Assembly: GCF_026241155.1 (NCBI RefSeq)
Contig: NZ_JAPFGP010000008.1
Span: forward strand, 62,001-126,000
Length of the DNA: 64,000 nt
DNA from: Paucibacter sp. PLA-PC-4
GTDB lineage: Bacteria; Pseudomonadota; Gammaproteobacteria; Burkholderiales; Burkholderiaceae_C
Reading direction: 5' to 3'
Part shown: positions 52,245 through 60,537 of the stretch, piece by piece
How the letters are laid out: each line of letters starts with the position of its first letter
Numbering within the stretch: position 1 is the stretch's first letter
The notes under the pieces: generated by a model
What the model was told of the DNA's origin: nothing
Database searches by the model: none
The model's input: only the letters and a program-made list of their open reading frames with translations
Made by a program: the position numbers and the translations under genes

Positions 52245-54350
52245 ATGACGACTGCTGAGAAGAATCTGCTGATCGAACTGTTTGTGGAAGAGTTGCCGCC
52301 CAAGGCGCTCAAGAAGCTGGGCGAGGCCTTCGCCGCTGTACTGGTGGACAGCCTCAGGACCCAAGGCCTGGTGGGCGAAGGCGCGCAGGCGACCGCCATC
52401 GCCACACCGCGCCGCCTCGGCCTGCACCTGACGAAGGTGGCACTTAAGGCTGCCGACCGCGCCGTGCAGCAGAAGTTGATGCCGGTGGCCGTGGCGCTGA
52501 CGGCCGAGGGCCAGGCCACGCCGGCCCTGCTGAAGAAACTGGCCAGCGTCGGTGCCGACGCCTCCGTGCTGCCCCAACTCAAGCGCTTGCCCGATGGCAA
52601 GGCCGATGCCCTGTTTCTGGATCAACTGGTACCAGGTGCCACCCTGGCTGAGGGCCTGCAAAAAGCTCTGGACGAAAGCCTTGCCAAGCTTCCCATCCCC
52701 AAGGTCATGACCTACCAGCTGAAAGATGGCTGGACCGATGTGAAGTTCGTGCGCCCAGCCCATGGCATCGTCGCCCTGCATGGCGCCGATCTGGTGGATG
52801 TCTCGGCCCTCGGCCTGCAATCGGGCCGCATCACACGCGGCCATCGTTTCGAGGCCAGCGCGCCCGAGTTGACGATTGAAAGCGCCGACAGCTACGCCGC
52901 GCAGATGCGCGAGCAGGGCGCCGTGGTCGCTGGCTTTGCCGAGCGCCGCGCCGAGATCGCGCGTCAGTTGCAGGCCGCCGCCGGTGGCCTGACGCCAATC
53001 GACGACGAAGACTTGCTGGACGAGGTCACTGCCCTGGTCGAGCGTCCAAATGTGCTGAGCTGCAAGTTCGAGCCAGAGTTCCTGGCCGTGCCGCAGGAAT
53101 GCCTGATCCTGACCATGAAGGCCAATCAGAAGTACTTCCCGCTGCTCGATGCCGCCGGAAAGCTGACGAACCACTTCCTTGTCGTCAGTGCCATCCGCCC
53201 GGCCGACGCCAGCGCGGTGATCCAGGGCAATGAGCGCGTCGTGCGCCCGCGCCTGGCCGATGCGAAATTCTTCTTCGACCAGGACCGCAAGAAGAGTCTG
53301 GCAGAGCGGGTGCCGGGTCTTGCCAAGGTGGTCTATCACGGCAAGCTGGGTACTCAGGGCGAGCGCGTCGAGCGAGTGCGCGCCATTGCCAAGGCGATTG
53401 CCGGCATGCTGGGCGGCGCCGCACTGGCGGCTGATGCCGACCAGGCCGCGCGTTTGGCCAAGGCCGATCTGCTGACAGATATGGTCGGCGAATTCCCCGA
53501 GTTGCAGGGCATCATGGGGGGCTACTACGCCCGTCACGATGGCCTCAGCGAGGCCGTGGCCTTCGCCGTCGAAGACCATTACAAGCCGCGTTTCGCGGGC
53601 GACACGCTGCCGCGTAACGATGCCGGCGTGGTAGTCGCACTGGCCGACAAGCTGGAGACCCTGGTGGGACTGTTCGGCATCGGCCAGCTGCCCACCGGCG
53701 ACAAAGATCCATTTGCGCTGCGGCGTCATGCGCTGGGTGTGGTGCGCATGCTGTCGGAGTCGTCGCTGACGCGACAACTCAGTCTTGACGAGGTCATCGC
53801 TGCCGCCGTGCCGGCCTTCGGTCGCCTGATCGAGGATCCCAGCGCCAAGCTCGTGGACTTTGTCTTTGATCGTGTCGCGGTGAGCTGGCGTGAGGTCTAC
53901 ACGGCCCAGGAAGTCGATGCCGTGCTGGCCCTGCGTCCGCTGCGCTTGTCCGAGGTGACGAAGCGCCTGGAAGCCGTCCGCGCCTTCGCGGCCCTGCCCG
54001 AGGCCGCCTCGCTGGCCGCAGCCAACAAGCGCATCGGCAACATCCTGAAGAAGAGCGAGACGGCGGTCGACGCCAAGATTGATGCGGCGCTGCTGCAGGA
54101 GGCTGCCGAGCAGCATCTGGCGGCCGCGCTGGACGGCATCGCGCCCAAGGCCGATGCGCTGTTCCAGCAAGGCGAGTACGCGGCATCGCTGCGCGAACTG
54201 GCGGCGCTGAAGGCGCCAGTCGATGCCTTCTTCGACGGCGTGATGGTCAATGCCGACGATCCAGCGCTGCGTGCCAACCGCCTGGGCCTGCTGAAGACTC
54301 TGCATGAAGCGATGAACCGCGTCGCCGATCTGTCTCGACTGGCCAGCTGA
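52245..54350 (+). CDS. glyS: Glycyl-tRNA synthetase beta subunit
   Basis: A 701-residue beta subunit, the expected size. It opens LLIELFVEELPPKALKKLG and contains FVRPAHGIVAL, RGHRFEASAP, FLAVPQECLI, the long HD-like helical domain (DHYKPRFAGDTLPRNDAG and ALADKLETLVGLFGIG), and ends with an anticodon-binding-type region (ALDGIAPKADALFQ). It cooperates with GlyQ as an alpha2-beta2 enzyme. It is followed after 22 bp by the gmhB homologue. Confidence 0.96.
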   Translation: MTTAEKNLLIELFVEELPPKALKKLGEAFAAVLVDSLRTQGLVGEGAQATAIATPRRLGLHLTKVALKAADRAVQQKLMPVAVALTAEGQATPALLKKLASVGADASVLPQLKRLPDGKADALFLDQLVPGATLAEGLQKALDESLAKLPIPKVMTYQLKDGWTDVKFVRPAHGIVALHGADLVDVSALGLQSGRITRGHRFEASAPELTIESADSYAAQMREQGAVVAGFAERRAEIARQLQAAAGGLTPIDDEDLLDEVTALVERPNVLSCKFEPEFLAVPQECLILTMKANQKYFPLLDAAGKLTNHFLVVSAIRPADASAVIQGNERVVRPRLADAKFFFDQDRKKSLAERVPGLAKVVYHGKLGTQGERVERVRAIAKAIAGMLGGAALAADADQAARLAKADLLTDMVGEFPELQGIMGGYYARHDGLSEAVAFAVEDHYKPRFAGDTLPRNDAGVVVALADKLETLVGLFGIGQLPTGDKDPFALRRHALGVVRMLSESSLTRQLSLDEVIAAAVPAFGRLIEDPSAKLVDFVFDRVAVSWREVYTAQEVDAVLALRPLRLSEVTKRLEAVRAFAALPEAASLAAANKRIGNILKKSETAVDAKIDAALLQEAAEQHLAAALDGIAPKADALFQQGEYAASLRELAALKAPVDAFFDGVMVNADDPALRANRLGLLKTLHEAMNRVADLSRLAS

Positions 54351-54372
54351 TACGAGCACACGAGGTATGCCG

Positions 54373-55017
54373 ATGCGACCCGACCACAGCCACAGCATGA
54401 AGCTCGTCATCCTGGGCCGTGACGGGACCATCAATCATTACCGCGACGACCATGTGAAGTCAGTCGACGAGCTGCAGCCCCTGCCCGGTGCGCTGGAGGC
54501 CGTGGCCCGGCTCAATCATGCCGGCTGGCACACGGTGATGGCCACCAACCAGCCCGGCATCGGCCGCGGTCTGCTGGACATGGCCTCGCTCAACACCATC
54601 CATATGCGCCTCAGTCAGCTATTGGCCGAGAAGGGCGGGCGGCTGGATGCGGCCTTCTTCTGCCCGCACACGCCCGAGGAAGGCTGCAGCTGCCGCAAGC
54701 CGCTGCCGGGCCTGATCCAGCAGATCGGCGAGCGCTTCGGTGCCGATCTGTCCCTGGTCCATATGGTGGGCGCCTCGCTGCGCGATCTGCAGACCGCGCA
54801 GGCTGCCGGTTGCATCCCGCATCTGCTGCGCAGCGATCGGCTCGGCGCGCTCGACGAGGCGCAGCTGGCGGCCCTGGTGGCCCAGGTGCCCGGCACTACC
54901 GTGCATGCGAATCTGGGGGCGTTCGCCGAATACTTGATCCAGCGCGATCGTCGCGCCAAGGCCGATGCGCGCGGCGAGCAGATGGCGCCCGACACCAGCC
55001 CCGGAGCGCTGGCTTGA
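54373..55017 (+). CDS. GmhB-like HAD protein lacking two catalytic aspartates
   Basis: A 214-residue HAD-family protein of the heptose 1,7-bisphosphate 7-phosphatase (GmhB) type. GAGG sits 7 bp before the ATG at 54373; homologues align from the ATG at 54397. Motif I, normally DRDGTIN, reads GRDGTIN: the nucleophile Asp is Gly (GGC, 54415-54417). Motif IV, normally GDSxxDL, reads GASLRDL: the Mg-binding Asp is Ala (GCC, 54772-54774). Motif II (TNQ), the zinc ligands (CPHTPEEGCSC) and the Lys of CRKP remain. GmhB activity is therefore doubtful. It lies in the corC-lnt-glyQS series, the usual place for gmhB in Burkholderiales. Confidence 0.82.
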   Translation: MRPDHSHSMKLVILGRDGTINHYRDDHVKSVDELQPLPGALEAVARLNHAGWHTVMATNQPGIGRGLLDMASLNTIHMRLSQLLAEKGGRLDAAFFCPHTPEEGCSCRKPLPGLIQQIGERFGADLSLVHMVGASLRDLQTAQAAGCIPHLLRSDRLGALDEAQLAALVAQVPGTTVHANLGAFAEYLIQRDRRAKADARGEQMAPDTSPGALA

Positions 55018-55030
55018 GCAGCTGAGCGCG

Positions 55031-55858
55031 ATGTCGATGCTGAAGCGCCTGGCCAGCCTGCTTCAAGTGGATCAGCTCTCGCTGTTCGAGGCGGAGGCGC
55101 CGCCGCCAATGCCCGTCGTCGCAGCGCCTGCCGTGCTGCCCCAGACGCGCTCGCATCGGGCCCTGCTGCTGGACGGCCACAGCGTCGGCTACGAACTCAG
55201 GCGCGCACGCCGGCGCAGCATCGGCTTCACCGTCAGTGCCGATGGGCTGAAGGTCAGCGCGCCGCGCTGGGTCAGTGTGGCCGATATTGAGCAGGCTCTG
55301 CGCGACAAGCAGGCTTGGATCCTGCGCAAGCTTGTCGAGCAGCGTGAACGCGCGAAAGCACTGCAAGCGGCGCGTGTGGTCTGGGCCGATGGCGCCAGCC
55401 TGCCCTACCTGGGCGCGCCGTTGCGCCTGCGGCTTGGCGGTCTGGCGCGCTATGACGCCGAGGGTCGGGTCTTGCACCTGGGCCTGCCATCAAACGTCAC
55501 GCCTGATCAGATGCGCGACGCGGTCCAGGCGTGGCTGCAGCGCCAGGCACGGGCCTTGTTCGAGCGACGCTGCACCCATTTCGCCGCCGCGCTGGGCGTG
55601 CGCTACACCCGGCTGTCGCTGAGCTCTGCCCAGACCCGCTGGGGCAGCGCCAGCGCCAGCGGCGCGATCCGCCTGAACTGGCGGCTGATCCATTTCGCGC
55701 CGGCCATCATCGACTATGTGGTCGCCCACGAGCTGGCCCATCTGCGCGAGATGAACCACAGCGCGCGTTTCTGGGAGGTGGTGCGCTCGGTTGTGCCCGA
55801 CTATGAGCAGGCCCGTGAGCGGCTGCGCGACGAGGCTGTTCCCCAACTGGGCGATTGA
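55031..55858 (+). CDS. YgjP-like M48-type metallopeptidase family protein
   Basis: A 275-residue protein of the YgjP/DUF45 family. A variable N-terminus of about 50 residues precedes a core that starts at GYELRRARRRSIGFTVSADG. The metal site is HELAHLREMNH, two His plus a third His, as in SprT/WSS-like gluzincins. The start is the ATG at 55031, 14 bp after the GmhB-like gene. YgjP proteins are predicted metalloproteases; some are reported as nucleotide pyrophosphatases. In many relatives a 1-acyl-glycerol-phosphate acyltransferase gene separates it from gmhB; here there is none. Confidence 0.87.
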   Translation: MSMLKRLASLLQVDQLSLFEAEAPPPMPVVAAPAVLPQTRSHRALLLDGHSVGYELRRARRRSIGFTVSADGLKVSAPRWVSVADIEQALRDKQAWILRKLVEQRERAKALQAARVVWADGASLPYLGAPLRLRLGGLARYDAEGRVLHLGLPSNVTPDQMRDAVQAWLQRQARALFERRCTHFAAALGVRYTRLSLSSAQTRWGSASASGAIRLNWRLIHFAPAIIDYVVAHELAHLREMNHSARFWEVVRSVVPDYEQARERLRDEAVPQLGD

Positions 55859-56060
55859 CGACTTGCCGGGCGTCTCCCTCTTCAGGGGGGCTTGTGGCGC
55901 GGCGGTCCGGCAAGCACACTGCGTTCCACAAGCTGTCATCACGAAGCATCTGAGTTCGGCGTCAGTCTTTGCCGTTCTCCCGGTGGCACCACGGCCCCCA
56001 GGTTTTCTGGGTAGACCCTGGCAGCTGCACCGAAAAGTGGATGCGTCGTCAAAGATCAGA

Positions 56061-56092
56061 CCGCCGCCGCCCGCTCACGCGGTCGGCGGCGG
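56061..56092 (-). other. Strong GC hairpin in a 254-bp gene-free gap
   Basis: The gap 55859-56112 separates the convergent YgjP and MBL genes. It holds CCGCCGCC (56061-56068) pairing with GGCGGCGG (56085-56092). No T-tract follows on either strand, so this is a weak terminator candidate. The rest of the gap shows no gene or recognisable element. Confidence 0.4.
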
Positions 56093-56112
56093 CCACTGAC
56101 TCTTACCGCTCC

Positions 56113-57171
56113 TCACACCGTCGAGAAGCGGTACACCCCGTCCTCACCCAGCCGCCGCAGCAGCAGACCAGCCAACCACAGTGCGTTCAGATGCGCGACC
56201 GACTCGCCCATCGCGAAGGTGGTCTGGTGCAGGTCCAACTTGCGCTTGAACAGCACATCCAGCAGCTCGGCCGCATGGCAGGGCTTGGCCGCGCAGGCCT
56301 CGGCCACCTCGGCCAGGCGCTCGTCATGGTGCTCGCGCAGCTGGTCCACGCGGGCATGCAGGCCGCGGAAGGGCTTGCCATGCGAGGGCAGCACCAAGGT
56401 GTCGGTGGGCAGATCCAGCATGTGCTGCAGCGATGCCAGGTACAGGCTTAGCGGGTCGGCCTCGGGCTCGACATCGACTACCGAGACATTGGTCGAGATG
56501 CGCGGCAACACCATATCGCCGGAGATCAGCAAGCCCAGCGTCTCGCAGTGCAGGCTGATGTGCTCGGGCGCATGGCCGAAGCCGGCAATGCAGGTCCAGT
56601 CGTGGCCGCCGATGCGCAGCCGGGCGCCGCCCATCAGGCGGCGAAAGCTGCTTGGCACGGCCGGCACCATGCTAGGGTAGTAGCTGGCGCGGCCGCGAAT
56701 CTTGGCCAGAGCCTGCGGGTCGCTCAGGCCGTGGCTGGCGAAGAAGGCCGCGGCCGCCTCACCACCCATGCCCACCGTCGAGGCGCTGGCCAGTCGCGCC
56801 AGATGGAAGTCGGTCGCGCTGATCCACAGGCGGCAGTTCCACTTCTCGGTCAGCCAATAGGCCAGGCCCATATGGTCGGGATGGAAGTGCGTGACGATCA
56901 CCCTCAGCACCGGTAGGCCATCCAGATGCTCGGCAAACACCTGTTCCCAGTTTGCCTTGGTGGCGTCGCTGCTGATGCCGCAATCGACGATGCTCCAACC
57001 TGCTTGACCGTCGATCTCGTCACGCAGCAGCCAGAGATTGATATGGTCCAGCGCGAACGGCAGGCCCATGCGCAGCCAGCGCACGCCCGGGCCGATCTCC
57101 AGCGCTGTGCCGGGCTCGGGCAGGGCGTCGCCCAGGGGGTAGGAAAGTTCGGATTCGCGTGGGTTCGCCAT
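56113..57171 (-). CDS. MBL-fold metallo-hydrolase
   Basis: A 352-residue metallo-beta-lactamase-fold enzyme. The zinc-site motif is THFHPDHMG (HxHxDH); further metal ligands are in FGHAPEHIS and VLPSHGKPF. The C-terminal helical part resembles the winged-helix end of CoA-thioester or lactonase-like MBLs. The start is the ATG at 57171 (MANPRESELSYPLG); a longer frame overlaps the divergent merR gene. It diverges from a LiuR-like MerR gene and shares an operator-like palindrome, so a role in branched-chain acyl-CoA catabolism is plausible but not shown. Confidence 0.87.
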   Translation of the reverse strand: MANPRESELSYPLGDALPEPGTALEIGPGVRWLRMGLPFALDHINLWLLRDEIDGQAGWSIVDCGISSDATKANWEQVFAEHLDGLPVLRVIVTHFHPDHMGLAYWLTEKWNCRLWISATDFHLARLASASTVGMGGEAAAAFFASHGLSDPQALAKIRGRASYYPSMVPAVPSSFRRLMGGARLRIGGHDWTCIAGFGHAPEHISLHCETLGLLISGDMVLPRISTNVSVVDVEPEADPLSLYLASLQHMLDLPTDTLVLPSHGKPFRGLHARVDQLREHHDERLAEVAEACAAKPCHAAELLDVLFKRKLDLHQTTFAMGESVAHLNALWLAGLLLRRLGEDGVYRFSTV

Positions 57172-57194
57172 GGTGTGCTCGTGCCTTAGACTTC

Positions 57195-57211
57195 CGTTTA
57201 CGTTAACGTCA
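57195..57211 (+). promoter_or_regulatory. LiuR-like operator between the MBL and merR genes
   Basis: CGTTTACGTTAACGTCA agrees with the icmF operator (28530-28546) at 15 of 17 positions. It contains the perfect palindrome ACGTTAACGT (57200-57209). It lies 24 bp from the MBL start and 22 bp from the merR start, as expected for autoregulation and control of the divergent gene. Confidence 0.65.
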
Positions 57212-57232
57212 TCCTTCAGCGCCAGTGTAGCC

Positions 57233-57661
57233 ATGAGCCTTGCCCCCCGCTCGACCCCCTCCGCCGAGAGCTCCGGCCGCCTTTTCACCATTACCGAGCT
57301 GGCCGCCGAGTTCGACATCACTCCGCGCGCGATCCGCTTTTACGAGGACATGGGCCTGCTCGAACCCAGTCGCGACGGCCGCAACCGCGTCTACACCCAC
57401 CGCGACCGCACCCGCCTGAAGCTGACCCTGCGCGGCAAGCGCCTCGGCCTTAGTCTGCAGGAGGTCAAGCAACTGGTGGACATGTATGACTCCGAGTCCG
57501 ATGCCGCGCCGCAGCTGACGGCCTTTCTCGAAGTGCTGCGCCAGCACCGCCGCCAGCTGGAGCAGCAGCTCGACGATATCGAGGTCACCCTGGCCGAGAT
57601 CAGCCAGCACGAGGAGCGCTGCGAAGCGCTGCTGGCCGAGAGTAAGCGTCAGAACACCTGA
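57233..57661 (+). CDS. MerR-family regulator, LiuR-like
   Basis: A 142-residue MerR protein starting at the ATG at 57233. Residues 18-85 form the winged helix: FTITELAAEFDITPRAIRFYEDMGLLEPSRDGRNRVY. A dimerisation coil follows (LRQHRRQLEQQLDDIEVTLAEI). There is no metal-binding Cys set; the single Cys is near the end. This fits LiuR-type regulators of leucine/isovalerate and branched-chain acyl-CoA catabolism. Its own gap carries the LiuR-like operator, and a near copy is before icmF. The 3' end overlaps the convergent porin gene by 13 bp. Confidence 0.85.
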   Translation: MSLAPRSTPSAESSGRLFTITELAAEFDITPRAIRFYEDMGLLEPSRDGRNRVYTHRDRTRLKLTLRGKRLGLSLQEVKQLVDMYDSESDAAPQLTAFLEVLRQHRRQLEQQLDDIEVTLAEISQHEERCEALLAESKRQNT

Positions 57662-58725
57662 CGCATGCCCATCGCCAGGCCGCTCTGCGTCATGCCCATG
57701 CCCACGGTAGCGCCGGCGCTGAGTGACAACGCCGAGCGGCCGCGGTTACGCATCTGGCCAGCCATCGCGTAGACCGCGCTGCGCTTGGACAGCGCGTAGA
57801 CCAGTCGGGCGGCCAGCAGCTGGGCATCGTCGGCGCTGCTCTTGACATCTAGCCGGCTCAGTTGGGCGTCCAATGTCAGCTGCGGGCTCAGCGGGTGACT
57901 GGCGCCGGCGAACAGTAAGGTCGACTCGAAGGTCGTGGCAGTGCGGCGTTCGCGCAGCAGCGCGCCGGCCGTCAGCTTGGTCTGGCCCAGCATCAGATAG
58001 CCGTTGATGGTCTTGCGCGTGTCGGTGTAGGCGCTGCTCCCCAGGCCCATGGTGGCGCCGGGGCCACCATGCATCCGGTCGTGCACCAGGGCCAGACCAT
58101 ATGGCTTGCTGTCGTAGCGGACCATCACCGTCCATTGCCGGCAGGCCTTGCTGTCGGCCGACTCGCCGGCACAGTTGGTGGCCGCCGGGCCCAGGCCGTT
58201 GACCGTGTCGCGACCCAGGCTGTAGGTCGCGCCAAGGCTGAAGGCGCCAAGCTGGCCTTGGTAGCCGATGCTGTTGTCGCTGCGCGCGTTCGGGATGTAG
58301 GGGTCCAACGACGCGTTAGAGTACAGATTGCCGCCCAGCGTTTCGATGCCGGCGGCGGCGAAGGTCATGTTGGCCATGCGGCCCACGCTCAGCGTGCCCC
58401 ATGGGCCGCTGAGACCGACAAAAGCCATACGGCCCCAGAAGCGGCCGCCGTTGCCGAGGCCGCCGGTGTCCATGCCGATGCCGCTTTCGAGCTGGAAGAT
58501 CGCCCGCAGGCCGCCACCCAGGTCTTCGCTGCCGCGCAGGCCCAGGCGCGAGGGCACCGAGCCACTCAAATTGGGCATTCGCTGGATCGAGTCGCCGGCG
58601 GCATTGACGCGGGTCAGGTGCTCGACCGCCAGATCGGCAATGCCGTAGATCGTGACGCTTTGCGCCTGCGCACTGCCGGCGGCCAGCAGCAGGGCGATGA
58701 GGGCGAGGTGATGGGGTGCGTGCAT
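57649..58725 (-). CDS. Gram-negative porin (Burkholderia type)
   Basis: A 358-residue outer-membrane porin starting at the ATG at 58725 (MHAPHHLALIALLLAAG). The signal peptide ends near AQAQ; SVTIYGIADLAVEHL is the first strand, then GLRGSEDLGGGLRAIFQLE and the conserved WGTLSVGRM loop. It ends with MRQVF, a C-terminal Phe. It resembles the porin at 9.5 kb only at the family level. Its regulator is not obvious; the divergent AraC gene is a candidate. Confidence 0.9.
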   Translation of the reverse strand: MHAPHHLALIALLLAAGSAQAQSVTIYGIADLAVEHLTRVNAAGDSIQRMPNLSGSVPSRLGLRGSEDLGGGLRAIFQLESGIGMDTGGLGNGGRFWGRMAFVGLSGPWGTLSVGRMANMTFAAAGIETLGGNLYSNASLDPYIPNARSDNSIGYQGQLGAFSLGATYSLGRDTVNGLGPAATNCAGESADSKACRQWTVMVRYDSKPYGLALVHDRMHGGPGATMGLGSSAYTDTRKTINGYLMLGQTKLTAGALLRERRTATTFESTLLFAGASHPLSPQLTLDAQLSRLDVKSSADDAQLLAARLVYALSKRSAVYAMAGQMRNRGRSALSLSAGATVGMGMTQSGLAMGMRQVF

Positions 58726-58860
58726 GGCGTGGGTGGCTGCGTTGGGAGGTATGGCGGCCGATTCTGCGCAGCGAGCAGGGCAGCCGCTAGCCGCTTTTTG
58801 CAGCGCCTGCCCTAGGGCAAATCCAGTTCTTGCAGCGGCCACTCTGGCCTATAAACGTGC

Positions 58861-59811
58861 ATGCTTCCGACCCCAGCTCTCGATCTGGCCCCGTTATACC
58901 GGCGTTGCGTGCTGCGTTCGCCGGCGCGGGTGGCCAGCCATGCGCTGATGGCGCGCGAGCTCTGCGCCCACGATCTGCACTGGCGTGGCGGCGCGGCCGA
59001 CACGGCCCTGTTCAAGCTGCAGTCGCCGCAGTTGGAGCTCTACGGCTTGCGCTACGGCGCCGCGGTCGAGATCGACTCGGCCCCCTTCGACGACTTTGCC
59101 CTGGTGCATCTGGTGCTGCGCGGCCATACCGAGATCGAGGTCGACGGCAGGATGCTGGGGTTGCGTGCCGGCCAGGCCGCCGTGTTGGCGCCGCGCCGGC
59201 GCGTGCGGCTGCGCTGCTCGGCCGGGGCCGAGCGCCTGATCCTGAAGCTGCCCGGCGCGCTGCTGCGCAGCATTGCTGGCGCGCAAGACCTGACCCCGCT
59301 GCAAGGCTGGGTGGCGCCGCTGAATGCCCAATGGACCTTGCTGCTGCAAGGCCTGCTGGGCGCGCTGGACATGGGCGAGCAGGCGGATGCCGGCTGGCTG
59401 AACCACTACGAGCGAACGCTGGCGTTGTTCGTGCAGGCGCATCGCGGCCCCTCTGCACTGCTCGGGATCGAGCGGGTCGAGGCCGACAGCGACGGCACGC
59501 GCCTGGCCGCGCTGCAGCGCCATATTCGTGCCCATCTGGCCGAGCCGCTGAGCCTGACGGAGCTGGCCGCGGCGGCCGGCCTGGGCCAGCGCTCGCTGAA
59601 CCTGCTGTGCCACCGCACGCTGGGCATGGCGCCGATGGCGGTCCTGCGCCAACTGCGGCTGGAGGCAGCGCGGGCACGCCTGCTGACCGATCCGGAACTC
59701 AGCGTCACCGAGGTGGCACTGGGCTGCGGCTTCGCCCATCTGGGCCGCTTCGCGGCCTATTACCGTCAGCGCTACGGCGAGCTGCCGGGGCGCCGCTCAG
59801 GCCGGGGCTAG
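58861..59811 (+). CDS. AraC-family transcriptional regulator
   Basis: A 316-residue AraC-type regulator. The N-terminal ligand/dimer domain (about 15-180) resembles AraC_binding_2 with ALVHLVLRGHTEIEVDGRM. The C-terminal double HTH (about 215-316) has SLTELAAAAGLGQRSLNLLCHRTLG and the second HTH motif VTEVALGCGFAHLGRFAAYYRQRYG. The ATG at 58861 is 135 bp from the divergent porin start, so it may regulate it. The 3' end overlaps the convergent esterase by 15 bp. The effector is unknown. Confidence 0.9.
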   Translation: MLPTPALDLAPLYRRCVLRSPARVASHALMARELCAHDLHWRGGAADTALFKLQSPQLELYGLRYGAAVEIDSAPFDDFALVHLVLRGHTEIEVDGRMLGLRAGQAAVLAPRRRVRLRCSAGAERLILKLPGALLRSIAGAQDLTPLQGWVAPLNAQWTLLLQGLLGALDMGEQADAGWLNHYERTLALFVQAHRGPSALLGIERVEADSDGTRLAALQRHIRAHLAEPLSLTELAAAAGLGQRSLNLLCHRTLGMAPMAVLRQLRLEAARARLLTDPELSVTEVALGCGFAHLGRFAAYYRQRYGELPGRRSGRG

Positions 59812-60477
59812 CACCCGCAGCAGCCAAGCGTTCAGATCCGCGACCTCCTCGTTGCACAGCGAGTGCTCCATCGGATAGTCGTGCCACTCTAGCGCATAGC
59901 CCAGGCGCTGCAGCTCAGCGCGTGCCGCGTGGGCGCGGGCCAGCGGCACGACCGGGTCCTGTAGGCCGTGGGCCAGGAAGATCGGCAGATCGGCATTGGC
60001 CGCGTGGCGCTCGGCCTGCGTGCTGGGCAGCAGCGGCAGATAGCCGGACAGGCCGATGATGCCGGCCAAGCGCTGCGGGTGGCGCAGCCCCGTCATCAAG
60101 GCCATCGCGCAGCCCTGCGAGAAGCCCATCAGCACGATGCGCGAGGCCGGGATGCCTCGCTCGACCTCGCGCGCGATCAGGGCTTCGATGGCCTGTTGCG
60201 AGGCGCGCAGGCCGGCCTCGTCCTCCTGGCGATCCAGCGCCGTGCCGCGAATGTCGTACCAGGCCGGCATCCGGTAGCCGCCGTTGATGGTTACCGGCAT
60301 CACCGGCGCGTTCGGCAGCACGCAGCGCAGGCCGCCGCCCTGCGCCAGCAGCGGACTCAGGTCCAAGGCCTCGCAGACCGGCACGAAGTCGCTGCCATCG
60401 GCGCCCAAGCCGTGCAGCACGATCAGGCTGGCGCTTGGTTCGACGGGTGTTTGCAGTTCAAGGGTTTCTAGCGTCAT
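59797..60477 (-). CDS. Carboxylesterase/phospholipase-family hydrolase
   Basis: A 226-residue alpha/beta hydrolase of the cytosolic carboxylesterase group. It opens LIVLHGLGADGSDFVPV; the triad is Ser120 in GFSQGCA, Asp174 in GLQDPVVP and His205 in PMEHSLC. The wide family includes E. coli YpfH-like and acyl-protein thioesterase-like enzymes; the substrate is unclear. The true start is the ATG at 60477; the frame stays open upstream only as a shadow of ycaQ. The LexA box in the divergent gap is 25 bp away, so SOS control of this gene is also possible. Confidence 0.9.
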   Translation of the reverse strand: MTLETLELQTPVEPSASLIVLHGLGADGSDFVPVCEALDLSPLLAQGGGLRCVLPNAPVMPVTINGGYRMPAWYDIRGTALDRQEDEAGLRASQQAIEALIAREVERGIPASRIVLMGFSQGCAMALMTGLRHPQRLAGIIGLSGYLPLLPSTQAERHAANADLPIFLAHGLQDPVVPLARAHAARAELQRLGYALEWHDYPMEHSLCNEEVADLNAWLLRVLAPA

Positions 60478-60497
60478 GGGTGGGATGCTACGCAATT

Positions 60498-60522
60498 TAG
60501 AATACTGTAAAAATAAACAGTT
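60498..60522 (+). promoter_or_regulatory. LexA (SOS) box with overlapping -10 before ycaQ
   Basis: TACTGTAAAAATAAACAGTT (60503-60522) contains the exact SOS core CTGT-N8-ACAG with an AT-only spacer. A -10-like TAGAAT (60498-60503) abuts it. The box ends 15 bp before the ycaQ ATG, where bound LexA would block transcription. It is the best match to a LexA operator that I found in the window. Confidence 0.75.
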
Positions 60523-60537
60523 TTGGGGCTGTCCGCC

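Noticed and set aside
51285-54434. A 1049-codon open frame on the minus strand
   Set aside because: It lies opposite glyQ and glyS, which are unmistakable. Long antisense frames are normal at this GC content, and its translation is a low-complexity Gln/Leu/Gly/His string without motifs.
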